Assembly: GCA_003439945.1 (NCBI GenBank)
Contig: QVRM01002770.1
Coordinates: 242,501-306,500, forward strand
Reading direction: 5' to 3'
DNA from: Dermanyssus gallinae
Taxonomy: Eukaryota; Arthropoda; Arachnida; Mesostigmata; Dermanyssidae
Length of the DNA stretch: 64,000 nucleotides
Of the stretch, positions 13,008 to 21,802 are shown one piece after another (positions within the stretch are counted from its first letter, which is position 1; each line of letters starts with the position of its first letter). A program made the translations under genes and the position numbers. Under the pieces are notes generated by a model. It saw nothing but the letters and a program-made list of their open reading frames with translations. It was not told the origin of the DNA and searched no databases.

Positions 13008-13052
<45 letters not shown>

Positions 13053-13393
13053 GATCCTTAGCCTCGAACGTTAAACCCACGCACACTACGGCCACAATTG
13101 ATGAGGTTCTTAGGCATCAACTGACCTGAACGGGTGTGGCCAACAAGAAAAGCAGAAGATTTTCGAGCGAAACACCGGTGACGATTATTGTTTGCTCGTG
13201 ATCTTTTCCAACAGTCATATAGAACAGCATAAGAGACATTGTCGGTAGACCGAACAGCAGCGACACAAAAAACGCCGAACGCCACTTGCGAATCTCCGTT
13301 CGATGACTAAGGCGTTCTGTTTGTGACAGGTCCGACGTCGATGGAAGAATCGCGTCAAAGCCACAGTTCTGCCCACAAAACACACCCAATTAG

Positions 13394-13430
<37 letters not shown>

Positions 13431-15328
13431 ATAGTTTGAATGTTTAAAAAATTCAAAACAAACGAACAACAAAAAATGGAACACCATTTGAATGCACTGT
13501 CACATTTAGATGTGCCGGATACATATATATATATATATATATGTGTGTCTGAGTTCTTAAAAATTATTATGTGTAAGTAGAACAACAACTAAAAGCAAAA
13601 ACAAAAAAAAGCAGATGTAAACGTGCTAGTTATTATTTACATGCGCATTAGGCCAGCTTTTTAGCATAGATATCCTTGACTATACATATCTAACTGTTGA
13701 AGCTGTATTGACTAACCTCGATACTATCCATGATGGCCCGAGGCCCTGTAACGTCGGGATCAAACGTGAATGTTCCCTTTTGAGTACTCAGCGAGACATT
13801 AGCCGAATTAACTCCGGGAATACGTAGCACTGCGGTCTCGATGCTGTTCACACACGACGCACACGTCATGCCCAATATCTAAACAGTATAAAGCATTACA
13901 AAATAGAACCATGCTTCGTTATAATTGGTCGTCCTTCGACATAGTCTTATTCCCGCCGTTACTATCCAGCTTTCCCACTAGTAAAATCTTGAAAGCTGTA
14001 TGTGGTGCCCTCCGGATACTGCAAGATCTAAAAAATATTAGAAAGTAGCAAATTTTACTAACCAATTTACTAATCCAGACATGATTCAGTATGTACACTT
14101 CAGTAGTTGTGTTTAGGTTAATCGTCGCGCATTTTACACGGTCTTACACACATCAAAATACATAATCCAGACATCTCACATAATATATATATATATGATT
14201 ATATATATTATCATCATCAATTATCATCAAAATACATAATCCAGACATCGCACATAATATATATATATATATATATATATATTATCAAAGTACGCACGGT
14301 CAAGACGAGTTCTCCCTGAGGGCATTGGGCGTCTTCGAGAAGCTGCGTTTCGAAACCCATGTCGTCAATCGCTTGGGCAATTTTTTCGGGCGTTACCAAT
14401 TCCGGATTAAATTGCACTTCAGCTTTCTCAGCTAAAAGAGCTACCAAAACGTAGTAAACCCCAGGAATCTAAAACACGAAGAAGCAAGAAACATAAAATG
14501 CAGATATGAAGTCAATTTGCATGCGGTATACACCCAAAGCTGAGAATTGACTACGGTACGTAAGCTAAAACAAGTAAATCGAAAGAAAAAATGCTAGAAA
14601 CGGAGAGGACCCTAAATCATCAGAAAAACCCACTTATAGTACTATATTGGGTTGACAGCATTCATATCAATGACAAATCTACATCTTGAGATTTCATCAC
14701 AATTTTGGCTATAAACATAAATTAATCTATGGAAATTCACATTTCTACCAATTTACCTTATCGATTGCAAATATGATACATTATTTAACAGACGATTATT
14801 ACAAACACGTTGTCCGTGATCATTCTATAATGTATACAAACAGACCCCGTGTATTACGGCGGTACAAGGCACACTTAAGCATCGGAGGCAGAACCTTTTT
14901 GAGATTGTTTTCGATAGTGGTGACGCACGACGAACACGTCATTCCTTTTACGGTAAGAAAACACTTCTGCAGTGCGGCGTTATCCATGTCGACGATGGTG
15001 TGACGGGACGAGGCAAGACTCAAATTGCTGAGCCGCTCTGCAATATGAGATAAGCATACACGTGACGTCAATAAACACCCACATCTAATGACAATGTAAC
15101 GGCATCCACTGCGGGGAGCACAATATAACTTACTGTATAAGTGTCAACGATTACTCGATAATAAATGTTTCGACACCGATAGTGTTTGATAAAACTGAGC
15201 TTTATGCTACGCGATCGCCAATATTGCCTAGGGAATGGTGAATCGCCTTACCCAGAGAGATTCCCACACGAGATTTGATAAATAATTGATGTAATCACTA
15301 CTCATAGATACACAGACATACTCATATT

Positions 15329-15364
<36 letters not shown>

Positions 15365-16955
15365 TTGCAGACATTGATTGGTTATTACATTATCTCACAA
15401 CGTATATATATACACCCGGGCCATTTCTGCTTTCCTGTTTTTGACCAAGTGTAACATCAAGCACTATGTGCATTCATCATAATTAGATATATACTGTTTA
15501 TTAAATTTGCCGTCCATATTAGATTGGTCCCTTAAAAAAAAGAAGTTACCACTGCGCCGCACGTGAGCGATTGCTGCAAAGTAAACTACATTTTATTATC
15601 GACCCTATCGACTAGTTTTCATCAGCCAGCCCTTTTAGCGCGCGTTTTTAACGATTGCATAGAAATAGCTTAAACGTGTGATACACTGTGATATCCAACA
15701 ACTTTGCCACCAACGAAAAAACGTTCTACATCCTCTGAAGCGTAGTAGCGACTTGGCGTCGAAACAATTCTTTAATCGCCTTAGCAACTCATAAACTCCT
15801 GCTCATAAACTACAGCGGCAGCAGCGGCGGCAACAACAAAAACAACTCTGCTACTGCAATATTTCCATACTACAGCTATTGAAATTGCCTCACGTCTCTA
15901 GTGATCTAGAGTAACAACGAAGACTGTGGTTATAGGCTAACGCGGTGGTGAAACGATTTGTGTCTCTCTGTCTACTAAGCGGTAGGTGGATAGAGATAAT
16001 AGCACCTTCGATGAGGCGGCGGCGGTGGAAGCAACTGCAGCAGCAGCAGCAGAAACGCTAACACTCGATCGCCTGGTCATGGTGACATTGGGGCTCTGAA
16101 TTCGTAGCTTCCGCGAAACCACCGCGAGTGTTTGCGCGTGAGTAACGTTGTGACCATCAATCACACTTCACATATCCACTGAGGAACGCGCAGACAAAAT
16201 CTGAAGCACTGATTGTTCGCTGCTGTCTGTGTGTCTGTTCGTCCGTCTGTTTAAGTGCCTATTTTTCGTAGGTTCCCTGTCTTTCTCGATTCCACTCCCG
16301 TAGTCCCGATACGTTACGTATAAAGGGCTATTGTATACCGTAGCCTCTAGTAGTTAGTTCAATGCATTTCGTCTCAACGAGGACGGTATAGTACATTCTC
16401 TACAGGCTGTTTTGCCGCAAAACTCCCGTCATATCGCAATACTTTAAATATATTTTGTGTTGCGCTATGGTGGCGATATTACGCCAAACTAACCCATCTT
16501 GGGAAAGCCGGAGATGACGGTCCAGCTATAATGTGACTCTGAACCGGTCGCTCCCGATCAATTCGGGCCGCTGCTTACGTACACAGCAGATCAATTTGAG
16601 CGAGATCAAAGTGTAGACCATTTCTTGCGAATTGTTTGTATTAATTGTAACGTATACTGAATTAAGATAAAAGTGTTGCACTTGGTTCATGAATACGTAA
16701 TATACTTTAGTTAAACTACCAAACAGTACTACAAGTATGCATTGCTACATCTGCTGTTAGGCTCTGAATCTATTAAAACGGGCTGTCATTTTTCTACATT
16801 TTACATTACTAGTACCATATAAACTTTTGAGTCAAATCCGAGATGCGTGTTGCTGAATATCTATTTATATATATATATATATTTTAGTCACCTCACACTC
16901 CATTCGCGCGCTCAAGATTCGTTACTTAATCAGTTCGAATTCAAATCGGTAGTAA

Positions 16956-16999
<44 letters not shown>

Positions 17000-19900
17000 T
17001 TCTACATACCCTTTTACTCAGTGAACTCTCCATTAGTGTGCTTAACTGAAATCGCCAGTGAGAAGTGTCGGCCACAGCCTGATTTGTTCAAAATTGTGGC
17101 CACTCAATGCCCGCAACAAAAAAGCCAGTTTTTCTTAACCAGAAAATGATGCCACATTGAGCAACTCTTGCATGCTATATGAGTGCTATACATGCGAGTA
17201 TTACTAATCTTCTGAGAAAGATCTACTAAAAAGATTACGTCGCTTTAGTGTAAGTTAGGTAAACCGAGTCTTGGAGAGCACACACAAAGGAGAAAAAAAT
17301 AAAACTTATATAAATGCTAAGACACGTATGTGCACTTACCAATCGACTTCTGAAAGGCGACTTGAAGGCTGCGATGGGACGCGTAGAGACTCAGGTCATC
17401 CTGCTGATTTGTCACATTAACCGCAAGTCCCAGGTAGACGCAACCAACACAGAGATGCCGATTAGTGACTTGGTGAGATACCACGCAAACTTATAATACT
17501 ACGCGTTAGTAAATACGTATGATGACGATGTCCACGTCGGTAACTGTAACCACCGGAAACTGTCACATTCCACTGCAAGCTTAGAGATATGAACAATGTG
17601 CATCATATTTGCTCGCAACTAATCCAAATGTCGACACACGTCAATCTTCAGCGCGAAGCAGAGCTGAGCTGAGCTCAAACTTCGTTCGGGTTGAACCGCG
17701 TACCTTAGCGCTAAGTAGGGGACTCAGTTCGTTGTTGTCCGAAAGCTCTTTGTGCTGCTGAGCAGGAGTGTGCGTGTGCGGCTTGTCGCCGAGACCCTCG
17801 AGTACGGAACAGTCGTAGCCCATCTTCTGGATAGCCTCACGAATTTCGTCAGCGTCCGTCTCGCTCGAAACGAACACGACGGCGGCAGTGTTGTGCTCCA
17901 GGGACACCTTAATGCCCATCACGCCTCGTTGTTTCGACAGCTGTTGCTCGATGTGCCGTACGCATGACTGGCATGTCATACCAACAACACTACAACCGAT
18001 CAGCCCACCGTCCATCCAAAATCGTCAGTAATAAAAGAATTAGAAGATTATAATGGCACACATATGACAATAATGCAAGAGCCTTCAAACAAACTGTAGT
18101 GTCTAACCACACCCATGGCTGGCCGGCGACCGTTACGAGATCGCCATTCGCTCGCTCAAGCAACAGCGACGTCCTTGGCTCGTTGACTCGCACAAACGAC
18201 TACTAGAACTAAAAAAAAATTTTTGTTTTTAATTCTAGACTATCCTCCGTTCCCTACGGGCTTAAAACTCAACCTGGGGCATATCTTCAAAGCACCGAGG
18301 GCCGGACATGTTAAGATATCTAGGGTTTCCCTAACAGTCCTTGTGGCAGCATGGCCGATGACACTCAGCAGTATGGTTAATCATCTAATCTCAATGAGAA
18401 TCGCTCAAAGAAAATTCGATCAACAACAGGGATCGAACCGGGGACCGGTAGACCAATGACCGGTAACTGATTTATTCTCATGCCTCCTTATACATTCACA
18501 TATTGCCCGCGCATTTAGTGACTTCCCGCGTCTTCGCTAGTAGGGTGGCGGAATCTTCTATTTGGCGCCATGTATTCAGCTTGCTCCGCTATTGCCGCCA
18601 ACTGACGATGTCTATGCCTGCGCTGCCTAACGGACACTGCTATCCTACACAAACCACAATACAAGGGCCTAGAAACTAGAGAATTTAATCAGCCAGGAAG
18701 TAAGTAATTTAACGATAACCATAGTGAGACCAAAGTACAGTCATTTTCTAAATGTTGAACCAAACAAAAACCCTATGGTTTGCATCATTCTTCACAATTC
18801 AGTCTCGTACACGACAGCCACGACAACTGCCTTAGCTCTTTGTGAAGCGTAGTCTAGGAGACTAGTTCGCTAGTCATGGTTGTCATCTACCGTCTATCAT
18901 CTTAGCATGTCCGGTCCTCTGTGCATTGAAGATATACCTCAGGTTAAGTTCCAAGCCCGTAGGGGGCGGAGAATGGTCTAGAATTAAAAACAAACTCCTT
19001 AATTTTATTTCTAGCTCTTTGTGCCAAAAGGCACTTCTGCCAATCCAGTTCATTCGCCTAGAGCTGGTTTTGCCCGTTCGTTTCATCACACCAGTGCCTC
19101 GTGAATCGGTGTAGAATGCGCTAACTGCGATAATTTGATTGAGCTCGCGCTAATTATTGAACAGTTCCTGTACACAGACTGTTAGTTAGCGGATTTGTCA
19201 ACTATTAAGCTAATTTCCGCTACATTTAATTACGAAGAATCGATCAAGGCACACGCAAGACCAGCGCGCAAACAGAGTGATTACGAACAAATGGGCAGAC
19301 AAATATCACCTCACTGAGGCCCCTTGACATTCGAATCTGTGCATCTGCGCACACTTTCGAGGCGGACACCAGCAGGCTACAAAAAATGGAAAATTGACCA
19401 TCACTCACCGGTAGAGAGCGGAATCGAGTTCAGGTGGCGTTTCGAGAGAGACCAATTTACACGTGTATCCCGTAGCTTCGATGTACCCCTGAATGTCTGA
19501 CGGTTTTAGTTGGTAGTCGAAGAATGACACAGAGCAACGCTTCTCACTGAGTGACACCTCCACGTGGTTCACTCCTATTTAAACATACAAGCACCATTCA
19601 TCGACCAAACGAAGACACGAATAATTAGTTGATTGGATATATATATATATACAAACGCATATTGCTACACCCACGTTTTTCACCGTATACGTAGATTGCA
19701 GAAGCAAACTAGTATTATACAAAGAAAGTACTACGGTTCAAGTTCTGTCCTAGTTTGTCTACGGATTTTAATCTAAGAAAGTGAAGTCTATGGCTCGAAG
19801 AAAAATGGTGAAGGAAACATAAATCTGCCGATCTGTTCATAACTTCTGACCAACTGTAATACAATCAATAGAAGCAGAGCAACGTTAGTAAGAACAGTAG

Positions 19901-20224
19901 GCGCCTACCAGGTTTATCGACGAGAACACGCTCGATAGAGTTTGCGCACAGTTCGCACGAGAGCTCGTCAAGGCTGTAGGTGACCTTCGATGGTGGGACG
20001 TTGTCGGGAAGGTTCACAACAAAACCCAATTCGCCGACCGCTTCCAGAAGCTGCTCTGTACGGGCTAGTGTGACCTCGTACGAAACGGATGCTAGACTGT
20101 CCGCAAGCGACACGTTCACCCTAAAGTATGTCACAAACACAGGCATATGTACAATTTTTGGCATATGAACGGAGATATAATATTGCCGTTGCGATTGTAA
20201 CAATGATTGATCCATCTCTCACCA

Positions 20225-20255
<31 letters not shown>

Positions 20256-21485
20256 CTGAATGTGTGTGCGCGTTTATACACAGTAAAACCAAACCAACAA
20301 TGTAGAAGAAATACATGCGCAATTAAATTTATAAAGCGCGATTTACTCGATAAAAACTGTAGCACTTGTTCTTCATTCAACGTCAATCAATGAGTTATAT
20401 AGCAAATGTAAAGTCAGCAACATTGTTTCGAAGAGCAGCTCAGCGCGCAGAATAGAGTAATATATATTCGGTGAGAGGCACCCTGGCTAGGCGGACCAGC
20501 CCAAGCCTGGACCTAAGGCTTTGAGTTATGCCCCGAGCGGGCTGTGCACATGTTCTTACATCACAAATGTATACCTTGATACACATACATAAATAATAAC
20601 TATATATATATATATCCTTCCTTACTTGTGCACGCCGTTAATGGCTACAAGCTTCTCGTGCACTTTGCTAGCACAATCCGAGCACATCATGCCGCCAATG
20701 AGAAGTGTCGCGTCTCGAATTCCGGCAACGACGACGGAATTAGCCGGCTTCGCGCTGAAGCCAAGACTGCAGACCGTCCGCACGATCTCCGACATTGACA
20801 CCTCGCAAAAGTCATACTCAACGGCCGCCGACTGACTTTCCAGGCATACCTGCAGTCAAACGAAATCACAGAACGAATCAGACAACAACAACAAACATAT
20901 TGTACACAATCAGGGCAATCAGGTAAAAGCTAAAGCATCGTGTAAAAACAATATAAGCATATTATACGTGCAAAAGGAGCGACGAACAACGACAGTCGTC
21001 CACTGTGCTTAGAAAGAAGCTCGCACACTATTATAGCCATAGCCAAACAATTTTCTTTTTTTGTCGTTCTTTTACATCGGCACGGCACTGCAGATTCGAG
21101 GTGTGCCTCCTGGTGCTCACTATCAATGCAATACAATACAGAGTCTCCTTTATTGGGAAACAGGGAGTTGATCAATGATCGTCTTTCATTCAATAAATTT
21201 GTGAGTTGTGAACATCTGTTAAGAGTTATATCGTTTGCTGGCTCGGCTCGTAACGTCTACAGTGAGCGGCGCATTCCGCTTATATAAGTCAATAAGAGAC
21301 AACAACCATCTTAGCAGCTTAAAGCCTGTACCCCGCGTCAATTGCGTCAAAAGTGATGCTCTCTCTTTTGCTTGCCCCGCGATGTCGTTTGGGAACCTAA
21401 TATCATGACTCTTTCGTATTAAACATCTGCTGAATCGACCAATGCGCCAGTAGCTATCAAGGGGGTACACACCCTACATGCATAT

Positions 21486-21568
<83 letters not shown>

Positions 21569-21801
21569 TAAATATGCGAGTGTTTATATAAGCGTGGTGT
21601 TGCCGACGGTGTGCAGGCGCAGCACTGCAAGTGATGTTGGCACTTTAGACTCACTTTGACATACTGAAGCCCCGGCAGAGCACGCAGCCGGTTCTCGATG
21701 ACCCGAACGCAGGCATCGCATGTGAGTCCGCCCAGAAGCAGTGTGTTCTTCGTCGAGCGTCGGCCGGGCTGGCCGTCGCCCGCACCGAAGTCGTCCTTCA
21801 T
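4167..21801 (-). CDS. ATP7: Copper-transporting P1B-type ATPase, ATP7A/ATP7B family (19 coding exons)
   Basis: Pumps Cu(I) out of the cytosol at the trans-Golgi or plasma membrane using ATP. Joining the exons listed separately gives 1267 residues with phases consistent at all 18 junctions; human ATP7B has about 1465. Six heavy-metal-associated domains carry CxxC at residues 28-31, 105-108, 179-182, 256-259, 400-403 and 476-479. Membrane segments lie near 556-577, 592-613, 627-651, 658-675, 818-840 and 862-885, plus two in the last exon. The actuator motif TGES is at 753-756, the copper site CPC at 876-878, the phosphorylated Asp in DKTGT at 920, SEHP with His960, TGDN at 1112-1115, [10 protein letters not shown] from 1158, and YN (1223-1224) and MxxS (1251-1254) in the last two helices. 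The first ATG follows a splice acceptor, so an upstream non-coding exon is expected. The cytosolic C-terminal tail of mammalian ATP7 is absent from this model. Exon borders are inferred from frame, splice signals and family alignment from memory. Confidence 0.95.
4893..5042 (-). CDS. ATP7: ATP7 coding exon 18 (hinge, GDGxND)
   Basis: 150 bases, residues 1144-1193. Reads [14 protein letters not shown] and [15 protein letters not shown]. Acceptor CTCGCTCAG, donor CGG|GTATGT, phase 0. Confidence 0.93.
5671..5938 (+). mobile_element. tRNA-derived SINE, family A, copy 1
   Basis: The first 80 bases resemble a tRNA gene with pol III boxes: an A-box-like stretch at GGGAGGCTAGTGCGC and a B-box-like CGGCTCGATACC. 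The body shares CATGCTGCCACAAGGACTGT with the copy at 18208-18467, and the tail matches the copies near 18.2 and 18.9 kb. It lies in ATP7 intron 17, antisense to that gene. Confidence 0.7.
6693..6875 (-). CDS. ATP7: ATP7 coding exon 17 (TGDN)
   Basis: 183 bases, residues 1083-1143. Contains [19 protein letters not shown] and VLPSHKAEK. Acceptor TGTTTAG, donor AAG|GTGAGT, phase 0. It is flanked by the two longest 3'-half introns, 1.97 and 1.65 kb, both with mobile-element debris. Confidence 0.92.
7580..7965 (-). pseudogene. Tc1/mariner transposase remnant
   Basis: Minus-strand translation in more than one frame gives KMFWGCL, then ILHQD with the second catalytic Asp region, then [17 protein letters not shown], the Tc1-type pattern WP..SPDLNPIENLW. 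Stops and frameshifts break it. It lies in ATP7 intron 16. The terminal repeats were not recognised. Confidence 0.65.
8323..8490 (-). mobile_element. tRNA-derived SINE, family B, copy 1
   Basis: Reverse complement reads GGTGGCGTGGTGCATTCG at the head and matches the intact copy at 59746-59927 through the central CCACCGTTGCACATTTGTAT and the tail with GGGTCAGCCC. The B box is damaged (GGTTTGAGCC). It lies in ATP7 intron 16. Confidence 0.7.
8849..9057 (-). CDS. ATP7: ATP7 coding exon 16 (nucleotide-binding domain)
   Basis: 209 bases, residues 1013-1082. Reads [17 protein letters not shown], then [15 protein letters not shown], matching the ATP7 nucleotide-binding domain. Acceptor TTTTACGTAG, donor GCG|GTAAGT, phase 0. 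Confidence 0.88.
9510..9544. repeat. (TTA)n microsatellite
   Basis: Eleven TTA units in ATP7 intron 15. It has the same unit as the repeats that bound the RLE retrotransposons at 39.8 and 45-51 kb, but no element is attached here. Confidence 0.95.
9643..9940 (-). CDS. ATP7: ATP7 coding exon 15 (phosphorylation site and SEHP)
   Basis: 298 bases, residues 914-1013. Contains DKTGT with the phosphorylated Asp920 and SEHP with His960, the residue matching human ATP7B His1069. Acceptor GACTTTCAG, donor A|GTAATT, chosen because it alone gives the phase needed by the next exon. Confidence 0.92.
10218..10565 (-). CDS. ATP7: ATP7 coding exon 14 (transmembrane segments 5-6, CPC)
   Basis: 348 bases, residues 798-913. 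Begins [20 protein letters not shown] and includes [14 protein letters not shown], the intramembrane copper site. Acceptor AAACTGTAG, donor AAG|GTCAGT, phase 0. Confidence 0.95.
11088..11297 (-). CDS. ATP7: ATP7 coding exon 13 (actuator domain, TGES)
   Basis: 210 bases, residues 728-797. Holds [11 protein letters not shown] and the dephosphorylation loop TGES (753-756). Donor CTG|GTAAGA; a (TA)n tract begins within the first ten bases of the following intron. Confidence 0.93.
11555..11708 (-). CDS. ATP7: ATP7 coding exon 12 (start of actuator domain)
   Basis: 154 bases, residues 676-727. Starts [18 protein letters not shown] and ends ARGDLIK. The acceptor is the CGCAG before ATGG at 11709. 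Donor AAG|GTACGC, phase 0. Confidence 0.9.
12177..12388 (-). CDS. ATP7: ATP7 coding exon 11 (transmembrane segments 2-4)
   Basis: 212 bases, residues 606-676. Reads [19 protein letters not shown], then [10 protein letters not shown] and [16 protein letters not shown], strongly conserved in copper ATPases. Acceptor TGTACTACAG, donor GTAAGG. Confidence 0.92.
12610..12700 (+). mobile_element. LINE 3'-end fragment in ATP7 intron 10
   Basis: About 80 bases (CTGATATAAAAGGGTGACAT, then GCAAGCGAACAATAAAT and an A-rich end) match the reverse complement of 52345-52415, the 3' UTR of the LINE at 52.3-53.7 kb. It is a 5'-truncated insertion. Confidence 0.7.
12899..13049. repeat. (CA)n and (TA)n microsatellites in ATP7 intron 10
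   Basis: A (CA)n run at about 12899-12922 and a (TA)n run at about 13008-13049, separated by unique AT-rich sequence. Confidence 0.9.
13126..13368 (-). CDS. ATP7: ATP7 coding exon 10 (transmembrane segments 1 and 2)
   Basis: 243 bases, residues 525-605. Carries a hydrophobic helix near 556-577 ([17 protein letters not shown]) and the start of the second. Acceptor GTGGGCAG, donor CAG|GTCAGT, phase 0. Confidence 0.9.
13717..13878 (-). CDS. ATP7: ATP7 coding exon 9 (MBD6)
   Basis: 162 bases, residues 471-524. Contains [14 protein letters not shown] and the rest of the domain nearest the membrane, the one usually most important for transport. Acceptor TGTTTAG, donor GAG|GTTAGT, phase 0. Confidence 0.92.
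14298..14468 (-). CDS. ATP7: ATP7 coding exon 8 (end of MBD5)
   Basis: 171 bases, residues 414-470. Reads [18 protein letters not shown] and ends GELVLT, very close to the matching segment of ATP7A/B. Acceptor GTTTTAG, donor ACC|GTGCGT, phase 0 at both ends. A (TA)n tract begins about 15 bases into the following intron. Confidence 0.9.
14895..15037 (-). CDS. ATP7: ATP7 coding exon 7 (start of MBD5)
   Basis: 143 bases, residues 366-413. Contains [19 protein letters not shown]. Acceptor CATATTGCAG is good. The only phase-compatible donor is AAG|GTTCTG, a poor match to consensus, chosen because the joined protein then reads NNLKK-IPGVYYV as in the family. Confidence 0.85.
17340..17400 (-). CDS. 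ATP7: ATP7 coding exon 6 (61-base linker exon)
   Basis: Very short exon, residues 346-366, encoding [20 protein letters not shown] between domains 4 and 5. The phase change (0 in, 1 out) matches both neighbours exactly, which supports it, and skipping it would break the frame. The acceptor is a tandem AATCAGCAG, so a variant with one extra Gln is possible. Donor GTAAGT. Confidence 0.78.
17704..17989 (-). CDS. ATP7: ATP7 coding exon 5 (complete MBD4)
   Basis: 286 bases, residues 250-345. A whole metal-binding domain in one exon: GMTCQSC, then [14 protein letters not shown], then a Pro/His-rich linker. Acceptor GGTTGTAG, donor AAG|GTACGC, phase 0. Confidence 0.9.
18208..18467 (-). mobile_element. 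tRNA-derived SINE, family A, copy 2
   Basis: Read on the minus strand it has a clean B box (CCGGTTCGATCCC), the shared block CATGCTGCCACAAGGACTGT, the shared tail with AAGCCCGTAGGG, and ends near a T/A-rich stretch. The start of the tRNA head is missing. It lies in ATP7 intron 4. Confidence 0.75.
18847..18992 (+). mobile_element. tRNA-derived SINE, family A, copy 3 (internally deleted)
   Basis: Starts with the family head (CTAGTTCGCTAGTCATGGTTG), jumps past the B box and middle, and continues with the family tail (AAGCCCGTAGGGGGCGGAGA). It lies about 400 bases from copy 2 in the opposite direction in the same intron. Confidence 0.7.
19409..19574 (-). CDS. ATP7: ATP7 coding exon 4 (end of MBD3)
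   Basis: 166 bases, residues 195-250. Reads [17 protein letters not shown], the second half of a metal-binding fold, then a linker. Acceptor CCTATTTAAATAG region with AG at 19575, donor GTGAGT. Confidence 0.88.
19909..20120 (-). CDS. ATP7: ATP7 coding exon 3 (end of MBD2, start of MBD3)
   Basis: 212 bases, residues 124-195. Starts [15 protein letters not shown], the second half of domain 2. Domain 3 has SCELC in place of GMTCxxC: both cysteines remain but the Gly-Met-Thr lead is lost. Acceptor TACTTTAG, donor GTAGGC. Confidence 0.88.
20626..20849 (-). CDS. ATP7: ATP7 coding exon 2 (end of MBD1, start of MBD2)
   Basis: 224 bases, residues 50-124. It completes the fold of domain 1 ([13 protein letters not shown]) and opens domain 2 with GMMCSDC, where the usual Thr before the first Cys is Met. 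Acceptor CTGCAG, donor GTAAGG after two bases of the Lys124 codon. Confidence 0.9.
21481..21567. repeat. (TA)n microsatellite, 87 bases
   Basis: Almost pure TA dinucleotide run with two interruptions near its left end, in ATP7 intron 1, about 90 bases after the exon 1 donor. Confidence 0.95.
21655..21801 (-). CDS. ATP7: ATP7 coding exon 1 (start, metal-binding domain 1)
   Basis: Codes residues 1-49. A TTTTTTCAG acceptor lies just before the ATG (exon border at 21802), so the start codon sits at the head of an internal exon and a 5' UTR exon should exist upstream. It carries GLTCDAC, the copper site of domain 1. The donor is AAA|GTGAGT, phase 0. An upstream coding extension cannot be ruled out. 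Confidence 0.88.
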
Positions 21802-21802
21802 T

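Larger units (their letters stand above)
4392..21654 (-). other. Introns of ATP7: survey
   Basis: Eighteen introns of 257 bases to 2.3 kb. The longest are between exons 6 and 7 (15038-17339), 16 and 17 (6876-8848), 17 and 18 (5043-6692) and 4 and 5 (17990-19408). They contain the SINE, LINE and Tc1 pieces listed separately, and (TA)n tracts near 11043, 13008, 13398, 13521, 14258, 15335, 16867, 16961 and 20230, with the longest at 21481-21567. A (TTA)n tract lies at 9510-9544. Elsewhere the introns show nothing recognisable. Confidence 0.7.

Noticed and set aside
15937..16164. Alternative first exon of a shorter ATP7 isoform in intron 6
   Set aside because: The only donor-like site (AAG|GTGCTA) is in the wrong phase for exon 7, and the Ala-rich frame comes from a CAG/GCG repeat.
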